A DNA stretch of 28,537 nucleotides from Pholiota molesta (lineage: Eukaryota > Basidiomycota > Agaricomycetes > Agaricales > Strophariaceae), in assembly GCA_014925825.1 (NCBI GenBank), contig JACGCK010000406.1, positions 1 to 28,537 of the forward strand, read 5' to 3'. The position numbers were made by a program, and so were the translations under genes. Of this stretch, positions 1 through 10,427 are shown in pieces (position 1 is the first letter of the stretch; every line of letters begins with the position of its first letter). The notes under the pieces were generated by a model. That model made no database searches. It saw only the letters and a program-made list of their open reading frames with translations, and had not been told where the DNA came from.

Positions 1-2886
1 CGGTTCGACCCGCGCCCGCGCGCCTCGCTCCTGCTCGTCAGCGCCACGCTCTTCACACCCTGCCCCTCCAGATACTCTGCGAACTCCTCCACCTTGGCGC
101 TGCGGTTGCAGAACACGAGCACCTTCGACAGCTCCGCGCCCTGCGCCTTGCCGCTCGCGTGCCCGCTGGCGGCGTCCTCCGCCCACACGCGCTTGATCCG
201 CCGCGCGACGTCCGCGAACTTGTTCCCGCCCGTCCAGCCGACGTACTCCGTCTGCAGCGTGCGCGGCAGGCGGTGCAGCTGGGGCGAGGCGAGGCGCACG
301 AGGGTGGGGTGGTATGTGCTGAGGTACGCGTTGAGCGACTTCGGGATGGTGGCGGACGTCAGGATGAGGTTGAATGGGTAGTCGATCGGGGCATTATTTG
401 AGGTCGATGACGATGCGCTGGCCGACGATGAAGGCGTGGTCGGCGCGGGGATAGGGTTGGAGAGCGTAGTTGGAGAGGAAGGTTGACCGAGGGTGGGGGG
501 GACAGGGATGGATGCGGAGGGTGGGAGGACGTGGCCACGCGCGGCGCTGATATCAGCGAGGAGCGTGCGCGTGGTCTCCTGGAAGTCAGGATCTACACGT
601 AGCTATTCAGTCCATCGTCCAACCTGCAAAAAATAAATAGGACTTACCAAAAAGCACATCCGCCTCGTCGACAACGACCCACTCGACATTCGCCAGCCCG
701 AGCTCCGGCTTCGCCCTCCAAGTCCCATAATGCACCATCTTATCCCTCCCTCTCCTCGGCTTCACGCGCGGCCGGCCCTCCTCATCGACGTCCTCCTCGT
801 CCTCCTCCTCCCGCGCCCGCTCCGCCTCCTCCTCCTCGATCCGATCCCACCCGCGGCCGCGCACCATCTCGAGCAGCTTCATCGGCGTGCCCACGACCAC
901 GCCCACCGGATGCACCTCCCGCCTCCCACCCCCCGCCCCATCCCCAGCGTGCGCCGGCTCCGTCGCGAACTGCGCCGCCATCTGCGCCGCGCTGCTCGCG
1001 TCCGCCCTCCGCGTCGTGCTCCTCTCATTCGCGCGGCTCGCGCACAGAACGCGCAGCTTCACCTCGTGCAGCAGCGCCTTCGCAAAGCCCGCGAGCTGGC
1101 GCGCGAGCTCGTGCGTCGGCGCCAGGACGAGCCCGCGCGGGTTTAGTGCGCGTTGCAGGTGCGCAGGAAGCACAGGCGCGTCCACGGCCTGCTCTGTGAG
1201 TTCCGCGCTCTTCACGCCTTGCAGGAGCGGGAGGAGGTACGCGATCGACTTGCCCGAGCCGGTCTCGGAGGCGAGGAGGAACTGCTTCCAGCCCGGGGCG
1301 CCGTCGACGGGCTTAGACGGGAGGCAGTGCGCGATGCTCAGGCTCTGGATCGGGGTGGGCTGCGCGTGCGGGCCGAATATCTCTTTCAGGGCGGAGACGA
1401 AGCCCGGGAGGAGGGGCGGCGAGGTGAAAGATGCGGAAGCGGAGTCGGAGGGAAGGGTATCGGCGTCGAGGACAGACTTCGACTTGCCCTTCCCTTTGAC
1501 GGGCGCCGAGGACGCGAGCGTGACGGGTTCCGGGGGGTGGAAGAACTCGTCGGCGGTTTCGGGCGCGTCGTAGGCGCCTTCTTCGAGCTCGCGGTCTTCC
1601 CATAGTCCGCTGCCGAATGTCGTCGGCGTATCCGTGTTCAAGGCAGTGTCGGGTTGGGAAAGAGAGAGGTGTTGCGGAAGGCGTCCGACGAACTGGGGTT
1701 CAGAACGATGGGATTCTGGGGCGGCGGGGTATTGGGAATAACGGCGATCGCCGCGAGACTCCGCACCAGGGCGGCGTTCAGGGGTGCGGGTGCGCTCCCT
1801 GGCATCGCGGGCCTTGACGAAAGCGTCGCTGTGGGCTGACCACTTCCTGACCGTCTCGGATCCAGAATAATTGGATGTATCGCGCGGCTGCGCATTGCCC
1901 TCAAACGGGGGCCCCCCACGACGAGTATCGTTCCTAGGACTTGACTTGCCGCCTGCGGAGGCGCGGCGGTCGAACTCAGGACGTCTGCTGCCCTCGAAGG
2001 CGCGGCGGTCGGGTTCAGTAGGTCTGCTACTGTCGAAGGAACGGCGGTCGGGCTCGGTGTGTCTAATACTCTCGAAAGGACGGCGGCCAGATTCTGCACC
2101 TCTGCTGTTGTCGAAGGGGCGGCGGCCAGGCTCTGCACCTCTGCTATTGTCGAAGGGGCGGCGGCCAGGCTCTGCAGCTCTGCTACTCTCGAAAGGGCGA
2201 CGGCTAGGCTCTGCACCTCTGCTACTCTCGAAAGGGCGACGGCTAGGCTCTCTACCTCTGCTACTCTCGAAAGGGCGGCGGCGTGGCTCGGTATCTCTGC
2301 TACTCTCGAAGGGGCGGCGGCGTGGCTCGGTATCTCTGCTACTCTCGAAGGGGCGGCGGCCAGGCTCTGCACTTCTGCTATTCTCGAAAGGACGGCGGCC
2401 AGGCTCAGTGCCTCTGCTACTCTCGAAAGGGCGGCGGCGTGGCTCGGTATCTCTGCTATTCTCGAAGGGGCGGCGGCCAGGGTCGATACGTCTACTGCTC
2501 TCGAAGGGGCGGCGGTCAGGCTCGATGCGTCTGTTGCCCTCAGAGGCGTGGTGACCGGGCTCGATATGTCTGCTGCTCTCAGGTATAAGCGTCCGTCCGG
2601 AATGGGGAAGCTCGTCCCGCCTGAATTCGGTTCGACGGCGGCCGTTATTCTGAGGTTTTTTGCCATTCTTCGGGCCATGCGACGCGTGCACTTGTCGTTG
2701 ACTATCACCTAGTGTCGAGGGACGAATAGCTGTGACGAAAGAAATAAGCGAGTTGACAAAAATTTGTGAACGTCACTACGCACCGAATGAACTGCTTGAT
2801 AGGACGGTACTGTTGTTCAGGAGAGCCCTTCGGCAACCCGCCTGGGCGGAGGGATGGTGTAAACATTGGGAGAGGAGAGAGGACAT
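1..2886 (-). CDS. MRH4: Mitochondrial DEAD-box ATP-dependent RNA helicase, Mrh4-like (3' end outside window)
   Basis: ATP-dependent RNA helicase; Mrh4 proteins act in mitochondrial large-ribosomal-subunit assembly. Exons read 2886-2784, 2729-648 and 592 to the left edge, with introns of 54 and 55 nt (GTGCGT..ACAG, GTAAGT..GTAG). In order: an Arg/Ser-rich N-terminus with RQVHAS, which looks like a mitochondrial presequence and its cleavage region; a disordered 13-residue repeat (about residues 86-293); Q-motif PTPIQS; Walker A ASETGSGKS; motif Ia APTHELARQL; TPMKLLEM, the Mrh4-type variant of motif Ib; VDEAD followed across the intron by DPDFQETTR; and SAT (motif III). The sequence ends inside the second RecA domain. 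The start is chosen at 2886 because the long exon has no in-frame ATG (its first candidate, 2691, is GTG). A 54-nt intron with good signals joins exon 1 in phase and supplies the presequence. The family call is from motifs; the start is inferred. Confidence 0.85.
1954..2577 (-). repeat. 39-bp tandem repeat, about 16 copies, coding for a 13-residue unit
   Basis: Inside the Mrh4-like exon, 16 contiguous units of 39 bp encode variants of SSRxxEPxRRPFE. The unit is highly charged and likely disordered. Copies differ by scattered substitutions (D/N/S, G/A/T) but keep exact length, so the frame is held. Because 39 is divisible by 3 and the repeat lacks stops in other frames, it also produces long open frames in the shifted and opposite frames; these are shadows. 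It may bind RNA through its arginines, but that is inference only. Confidence 0.9.
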
Positions 2887-5031
2887 ATGTCGTCGTCGTC
2901 CAGGACGAAGACCCGTCACAGAAAAAAACTCAACCAGCACGCAGTCACACTGCGTGACCGACGCGTTCTGTGACTCGTCCCACTGCCACCGTGTTACCAT
3001 CAATCGATATCAATCCCTCGACCAGGACAAGCCAGGACACCTCATCAGCGTCTTTGCCGACTTTTGCATCTTTGAGCTTCAACCCACATCACACTGGAAA
3101 TAAGCTCGCTGGTTTTCTCTCAAATCGTTCATTATGTCTTTCACCTTTGAGCACAAGCCTGTCGCAAGTTGGTCGCAAGCCTGTCTTCGACGTTCGTCGC
3201 TATCTACGGTCTCTGGGTGGATGTGATTCTTTCATTCCTATGATCATACAAGCTCTGTTCAGCTGGGAACGTGTCGGTCTCGGTCGCGTACTTATGTCGC
3301 TTACTCTTCGCCAAAATATCTTTAGCATTGTGTTACTCGGTGCAACATGGGCTTGGAATCGAGGTCGTTTCTCGTGCACGTCGGATTATCTCCTAGGCCT
3401 GACTCGGATATTCAAGCTACATTCTTTCTTTTACAGCATCAAAAATCTCGCCGATAACGTGTGGGAGTCTTTTAAAGGAATCGAAAGGACGTTAACCGCG
3501 TCATTGAGTGCGCTCTGAAAGATATCGGCGTGCATTCCACTCCTATTCATGATATTGCGCGTACTATGTATGTAGCCATCGAGGTGTATTTCCTGGGTGT
3601 AGCGCACATGTGTGATCTTGAAGATATTATGTGCTTCTCGAATGTTCTTGAATTCGTGCTGCGATGTTTTTTCTTCCCAAACAGATCGAGCTACCTAGCC
3701 ATTCGTACTTCTTCATTCCTTGTTGAATATTTCCCCTTTCCAACCCCTTGTCTGATTGTTTACTGTCTGTTTCGACTCCTGAATCAGATATTATGTCTCT
3801 GCAATAGTAAGTAGCCTTGCTAACACGATAGCCACCATGTATGTGTACCGTAAATGACATTCCACTGCCATGTACCAGGAGGCTGGAACAGAACAGCGAG
3901 CGTGGCTGCGATGCGAATCGCCTGGAAGATGCGAGCGGGTCGACTACATACGGGTGAATGTAGGACGTATCTCACAAGCTACAACACTGTTGATGCTTAT
4001 TCTGCGCAGCAGATAGCAAACTATTCCGCCCGCCCGTCGACATCTACGTCGCCAATTAGACGTTTCAGTCGGCTGTTAATTGTGCGATGCTGCTGACACA
4101 TAATGATATTGCGAAGAGCGGAGGATACATGCTGCGCTCCATTATGTTTATGGCATTTTCGTAGACGCTTCGGATGCAACCTTGAATTCAATGACTGAAT
4201 ATTTTGCGATCGACACACATTCGCTCAGTTCATTCACAAGTGCTAAAGGACAGCACATGTAGCCTTAGGATTGCGTTTTATTCGAGATTATCGATTTTCA
4301 ATTTACTGACTGACAGAATAAGACAAGTTTCGTTCGAAGTTACAGCGAATGACTTGCATGGGTAAGGCGGCTATGTACTGCTTATTTTATACTAACCAAG
4401 ACTATTATTCTCTCCGAATAACGTAGTTCAATACATTATCTGAGGACAGGTGACACTGGTCATCTTCAATATCTCGTTCTCACGACAACGAAAAACGGTG
4501 CATTGAGTCTGGTTTATTTTAAGTTATCGACAGGCGCGTACTTGCTCAAGGTAAAGCGCCTAGTACGAGGCAAGTCTGAATGTTATCAAATGTCTCGCCA
4601 TGGTCCCTAATAAGAAAGGCGGCACTGATACTCGTCGACCAATTCTTCACTGACTACAACTGCGAATCCCATCGCCTATGCTCTATCCGAATCCATCCGT
4701 CCGCTGACATCGGTGTGACATGTCTGACAATGGGACTACTAGTATCGGTAACCAGCGCGAAGGCGGGATGTGCGATAGCATGGCCCGTGGGCTGTGAAGA
4801 ACCCTGCCCAAAAGGGCAGCGAAGCTTCCTCCGGGAATAGACTCTGCCACAATCACCAATATGATGTGCATGTGCGGAGAGCCCTGCCCTGCTTTATTTA
4901 CGGTGCCATCTGCGTTCGTTGCCGATACCCCACCCCACTTCAAGCTGCGCTTCGCGATCCTGGCTTCGAGCACTGAGGAGGCGGTCACCCGGCGATAGCT
5001 TCACACTACAGTATCTTGTTCCTTCAACAGG
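2887..5031. other. Intergenic stretch without a recognisable gene
   Basis: This 2.1-kb stretch separates the divergently transcribed helicase and kinase. The longest open frame (2970-3518 plus, 182 codons) has no recognisable motif and no convincing splice structure. Composition is lower in GC than the flanking genes. It must hold the promoters of both neighbours. No tRNA, repeat or transposon feature was seen. Confidence 0.5.
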
Positions 5032-6544
5032 ATGATCCCAAGCATACCCGTGGAGGATGCAGACGAAATTGACGACCAGCCTACTCATTTACCTGCGCAA
5101 TTCGGTTTCCATGGACGACGAAGATCAAAAACCATCGTGGAAGTTGGATCGCGTACTCTCGACAGAGAGCAGCAAGGCCATGATTATTTTTCAGATGGAA
5201 CTTCCGACAAATTGGTACGCCGACGTTCTGCACCTTTACGACTTTCAATCCCTATCGCACCTGTTGTTATCAATACTGCTGTCGATGAAGAAACAACTCC
5301 GCAATCCGAGTCCCTCAAACACCAGCCTCGATCACGACTCCAATTGCTGGCGTCGTAGACCTCACAAAGGATGTAACCACGACTTCTAAATTTGCCGTAG
5401 CGCAGGCGGGCTGTCCGACATCTACATGGAGAGTGGTACCGCAGAAGCGATGATGGGAGTGAAAAGGAAACACTCATAGTAAGTCGATATAACCATCACT
5501 TTTTAGAATTGCTTCAAAATCGTGCCTGTGTCTAGGTCGCTATCAAACTCCTGCGCGTGTTAGCGGCAAAGGACCAAGATGGATTTCGCTCTCGCAAGGT
5601 AAGTATTATATCTGTACGCAAAATACATACTGACGGGGTCCATTATTTCAGAGGTTGAATCGCGAAGTATATGTCTGGCATAGGCTAGAACATCCTAACG
5701 TGGTAAAACTCTTTGGAACGTCATACCATATGTCCGGTAGACCAGCTATGGTCATGCAATGGTACGACAATGGAAGCGCAGCGGAATACCTCGCCACCAA
5801 GAATCCCAACGCCGATAGACTGGGGTTGGTAAGCTCCGATGATAACGCTTCTTTGGTTTCAAAATCCTTATTCAAGCATTTCGTAAGATCCTCGACGTCG
5901 CTCGGGGATTAGAGTATCTGCATACCCATAGTCCGCCCATCGTCCATGCCGATTTGAAAGGAGTACGTCCATTGCTAGAGTGCGCAATTTCAAGCGCTAA
6001 TCACGCTTTATTTTAGAACAACGTCCTTATCACCGACGATGGTACTGCCGCCCTCTGCGATTTCGGTCTCTCGCAGGTCGTTGAAGACCTTGGGCGCCCA
6101 GCGGGGCTGACCATGTCCCACCCCAACGTGGGTCCGCTGCGTTGGCAGGCGCCAGAACTCTCCAGTGACGACGAGCCAACTAAGCAGACGTCGGATGTCT
6201 GGTCGTATGGATGCACCGCCTTCGAGGTCAGTTATATCCAGAAATACATTCTCAATGCGCAGTGCGCACGCGAGTATCTCCTTCCTTATCTCCTTTATTT
6301 TTGGCAGCTTCTCACAAGCCAAATTCCCTACCCACACCGAACGCGTGATGTGCAGGTCATGAAAGACATGCAGAATAACATCAAGCCACCTGGTCCCGCC
6401 GATGTGGCTTTAATCCCATTTGGTCCGCGCGTGGGGGAAGTTTTGGATTCGTGCTGGTCTTTCGATCCAATTGAGCGCCCAAGCATGACGCAAGTGCGAG
6501 CCGACCTCGAAAGCATCTGTATCTCGCGGGATATGAATCAGTAA
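5032..6544 (+). CDS. Tyrosine-kinase-like (TKL) protein kinase, mushroom type, with three frame breaks in the P-loop exon
   Basis: Protein kinase of the TKL-like group that is expanded in Agaricomycetes. Exons: 5032-5478, 5536-5598, 5652-5828, 5888-5962, 6017-6226, 6308-6544, with introns of 53-81 nt. Visible motifs: VAIK (ATP-anchoring lysine, 5536); REVYVWHRLEHPNVVKLFG (alpha-C and beta-4); VMQWYDNGSAAEYL (hinge); HADLKGNNVL (catalytic loop, split by the intron after KG); DFGLS; RWQAPELSSDD; DVWSYGCTAFE; and a C-terminal RPSMTQVRADLE. The first exon is not one frame. The sense appears to pass through three frames at about 5340, 5405 and 5425, each consistent with one missing base; together they return to the starting frame. 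As written it stops at 5358. So this is either a pseudogene or a gene damaged by assembly indels. The start at 5032 and the ~100-residue N-terminus are uncertain. Substrate unknown. Confidence 0.75.
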
Positions 6545-6835
6545 CAGCCTCGCAATTATTATCTTACACCACTTCTTTATTTCATATCCTACGACAGAAA
6601 CTAACTATCTTATCAAACAGACAATTTACTATGATATAATTCGAGTTCGGTTCGTTGCTTTTTACCCTGTTGTCGCTCTCAACGCTTTCCATACGCTCTG
6701 TAGTTACGGCTGGTTTATACACGGAATATTATACACGATGTTGTACGATCTGATCCAAAACAGCGCTAGGCTCAAATAGGTGTGCATAGGAATATGTAAG
6801 TAAGTAGGCATGGTGGACGTATATCTGGATCACTT

Positions 6836-9309
6836 CTACCAGTAATCGTCATACACAGCATCCTGTACCCACGCCTCCGTACCAGTGACTGGTGCAGTGT
6901 CATTCAGCGCCAGGGCACCAACGTCAATTCCCAGCGCTGACAACGAAGCCAATGGCAGAGAATTGATGACGGATCCTGATGCAGCGCTGTACCGCGCCTG
7001 GGTCCAGATGGCGTTGATCTGGTCGACGCTGACGATGGCAACAAGATATGTCAGCTATCGAAGGTCGCGAGTCGAACACGCACTTACTCTTTGTGGAGTC
7101 CATCGATCTGAGTAGACAAGCCGGGGAAGATATCGAGGCGGTTCTTAAATACTGATTACAAGTAAAGACGCACCTGTTTGCCACCGTATTTGACTGCGGC
7201 GTCGTTCAGCCATCCTTGGAAGAACCGAAGGTTCTCTGTATTTGGGAAAGGTGTGATAAATAACCATGTTTAGGAAAGATGCGCAAAAAGCAACTCACCG
7301 CGCGTTTTGACAGCGCCAAGGAATTGGAAATGCCTTCCATATCCTTTGCGCTCCACGTAAAGGTCATAATAGCGCCGCCACAGCTCAGAAGTGGAGGGGA
7401 AATCAGCCTTGCCAGACCAGATTTTAGCGATGGCGAGAGATACAAATTCAGCGTAAGTAAAGGATTGCATCCCAAAATTCGCTAGGAACGCAATCATAGT
7501 TAGCGAAAAAGATACAGATCGATGGGATGGCAGGAATCATACAATTGATAAATGTCAATGTGGGATCAGGGATATAGAATGCGTCCAAGTACAGCGATCG
7601 TAAGTGCGTTCCATCGGTGACAATAGGCTGTATACCATCAACGGGGGCGGTGTCATTGACCCCCAGCTTCGAGTTGTGATATTGAGGAAGGAAGGGATAC
7701 GTGTATCTGAATCCCGTCGCGAAGATGATACGGTCAATACCACTAATGATCTTCAACATGGACGAAACGAAAGAACGTCAGATTGAATAAAGAATTATCA
7801 AAGGGGATACTGACAGTTTCGTTGGCGAGCTCAATTTGACCTTGATGAAAGGTTTTAGCTACCGAGTGAAATCGCTTGATTTCGCCAACGACAGTGACAT
7901 TCTCGGGAAGACGTCTCAAGAAGTCGGCCTTGGGGCGCTGGGGAACGGGACCTTTGAACAATTTTTAACACATATATCAACCGAGAATGCATCACCTACT
8001 TGTCTCGGGCTGCATGAGGTGGGCGATGTAAAGAGAGAATCATGTTTACAATCACGCAATTCAAACTTACACGGACGGACTGATATATCTTCTTAGCGTG
8101 CTTGATGATATCGCGCGCGATCTCACTGCCGCTAGTCTGAAAAGGCATTCGACCTTCGACCCGGATTATAGTACAAGAACACTCACAGCTGCGCCAACAA
8201 TGAGGACAGTTTGGTTCACAAAAGAATCGGGAAGACGATATTGGCGCGAATGCAGGATGTGATCGGGGAACTTGTCTGCCCACTCTTTCAACCCAGAAAT
8301 GTTGGGAATGTTAGGCGCGTTATATCGTCCTGTAGCCACGATGAGGGCGTCAAAATGCTAGATCGATATATCCTTAGTTATATTTCGTAGATAGGAATGC
8401 ACCAATTACTCACCTCCTTCCTCCAAATGGCCTTCACGGTATTCCTATCCACGGTAACGAGCGTCTTCGCTGTAAGCGTCCATCCATCCTCCTCGCCATT
8501 AGCATCATAGTTCTTCTCAGCGAGCTCAACGCGCGTGTTGTATGAGATGTTTGGGTTGTTGTCGTTGCTATTGAGGTGATGGAAGGAAGCAAACGCACGT
8601 AGGTAGCCTTGAAGTTTGCGGTTGGGAAGAGCTAGATAGCACGGTTCTAATAAGTTACAAACGGTAGAAAAAGAAGAAGTTGGCGCACCCCATGCCGTGC
8701 CGACAGGCCAAGGGAGCTCTCGTATTTGCTGTATGGGCTATAGGCAGACCGAGTTGGAATATAACATAAAGGAAGAGGGGGGCTCACTCACAGCGGGGGC
8801 GTTCGACGTCAACGTGTACCAAATGGGCTTCGGGCCGCGGTGCACCCTTGCCTTATACGCATTCTGTTTGGCACCATGGTACATCTCCACGTACGGGAAC
8901 TCGGCGCCTTTGGGAGGGAGAGAGGGAATGTAGTCGCCGGTAGCGATATCGCGGTTTGGGACGGGAGCGTCGACTGGAGCTTCGTCGGTGTAGTGCCAGT
9001 TGCCTCCAGGAACGTTGTCGCGCTCGAACGAATGCACTTCGTACCCAGCATCAAGGAGCTCGCGGTGTGCGATCAGGCCCCTACGGTGTTGAGACGACAC
9101 GTGTCAATTCACCCACGAGCTGGAGGGCGACATGAGGCAATAACGCGAACGTACCCGACACCAGCTCCAATGATAGCAACTTTGCGAATGGGGCGCTTGA
9201 ACTTGTAGTATTCATCGTTGGCTGAGGTATCATACGTGAGCGGCGTCTGGTCTGCGAAGCTCGCGAGGACCGGCGCGGCAATAACGAGGGCGAGGCTGCT
9301 GATCCTCAT
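6836..9309 (-). CDS. Flavin-containing monooxygenase-like enzyme with a signal peptide (586 aa, 13 exons)
   Basis: FAD- and NADPH-dependent monooxygenase of the FMO family, which oxygenates soft nucleophiles (N or S). Exons: 9309-9155, 9080-8792, 8737-8689, 8631-8414, 8357-8187, 8136-8071, 8009-8000, 7951-7815, 7750-7543, 7481-7299, 7235-7174, 7107-7088, 7028-6836. All phases agree and total 1761 nt. Motifs: hydrophobic N-terminus (about residues 4-18) ending ASFA, a likely secretory signal; FAD-binding IGAGVGG (47-53); PWPVGTAW; ATGRYNAP; FPDHILHSRQY, which resembles the FMO signature FxGxxxHxxxY with G replaced by D; VLIVGAATSGSE, the second dinucleotide site, with the exon junction inside it; ATGFRYTYPF. 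The C-terminus is VYDDYW then TAG. A secretory signal is unusual for an FMO. The substrate cannot be told; neighbours give no cluster context. Confidence 0.88.
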
Positions 9310-10427
9310 GGTCGAGCGACAAGGATAATTAAAAGCTCATTTCAGAAGCTTTGTGATGTTTATAAGTGAGATGCCCGTCCAGAAGCGATGCAATGTTGCG
9401 CACTCCCAGTGGAATATGACGCAAAGCATTGTGGGATCTGTTTTGACGCTTATGTTAGTCAGCGCTCACGGTATTCTAAATCAAGTTAGTTCATTATTCT
9501 GTTCCTAAGTACCTTTCGCTCTCAGCGATGCGTCTACTGGTGTTGAATGACACTATTCACCGTATTGTCAGTAATCATGGAACAGTTGGTTTGAAAATTC
9601 TATTGACTTCCGCAGACCAACCAGAGAGGGCGGACGTTATTAGTCCCGGGTGGCTTATCGACTGAAGAAAGTCAACATGGGGGATCTATAGTAGTAGAGC
9701 AAAGTCATGACAGGATGGCGCAATATGTTATCGCAGCCTACCGCATTCCACATTAACTATTCGAGGTTGCGGTTCGACATCAAGACGAGAAGATCGAGGC
9801 AAAAATAGATGAGCGATCGTAGATACTAAGATAGTCAATAACTCAGTGAGCGAGGGCACCAGAAAAAGATACCGTTCGAAACCTACACATATCCACAGCA
9901 AATGCTCACAGGAAGGGCACGATCCGAAACCGATGTCATCTACGTAGTTCAGAAGTATGTACAGCCGTGTTATGAGGTGAAAATGAGATCGGAAAGAGTT
10001 GATTCCATACATGAAAATATTTAGCAAACAGGAAAAAGAAAAGAAAAGAAACGGAAAAGAATAATGAGAAGGGAGATTACAAAGCGCGTACCACCACTAG
10101 AGGCGGCGCAGCGCATAAGAAGGACGGGAAGAAGAAGAGACAGGAAATAATGCAACAAGTATTGGTATCGAGAAGCAATCATGCGTACTATAGGCGTTGA
10201 TGGGTAGGTGGATGGATAGGTAGGTAGATGGGCAGGCGAGAATCTGGCAGGGGATAACGTGCACATACATATGTGTACATGTACATTGTCAACCAAGTAC
10301 CGTCAGTCAACACAAACGAAAAAGAAAAGAAAAGGAAGAAGACGATAAAGAAAAAGAAAATATAAGAACAAAAACGCACAGAAACCGAGAAAAATCGGCG
10401 CAAGCCAACTAACACCCCCGCCGTCAA
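9310..10427. other. Intergenic stretch; purine-rich downstream of Atg4
   Basis: The left part (9310-9700) is the upstream region of the monooxygenase. From about 10021 to 10410 the plus strand is rich in GAAAAG/AAGAAG-type runs, i.e. pyrimidine-rich on the Atg4-sense strand just after its stop, so it probably forms the 3' untranslated region. A short GTAG-repeat patch (about 10203-10230) is also present. No gene was recognised. Confidence 0.5.
9359..9364 (-). promoter_or_regulatory. Candidate TATA box of the flavin monooxygenase gene
   Basis: TATAAA on the minus strand, 50 nt upstream of the ATG at 9309, a plausible spacing for a fungal core promoter. No other promoter element was identified. 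Confidence 0.45.

Noticed and set aside
1954..2577. CRISPR-like array
   Set aside because: Units are directly adjacent with no spacers and encode a continuous peptide in a eukaryotic gene.
2691..2691. Start of the helicase at 2691
   Set aside because: The codon is GTG; a spliced upstream exon gives an ATG and a mitochondrial presequence in phase.
1638..2712. Long open frames on both strands over the helicase repeat (up to 356 codons)
   Set aside because: They are shadows of the 39-bp repeat, whose length keeps every frame open. Only the frame joined to the DEAD-box domain carries family motifs.
2970..3518. 182-codon plus-strand open frame as a gene
   Set aside because: No recognisable family, start context or splice signals; left as unassigned.
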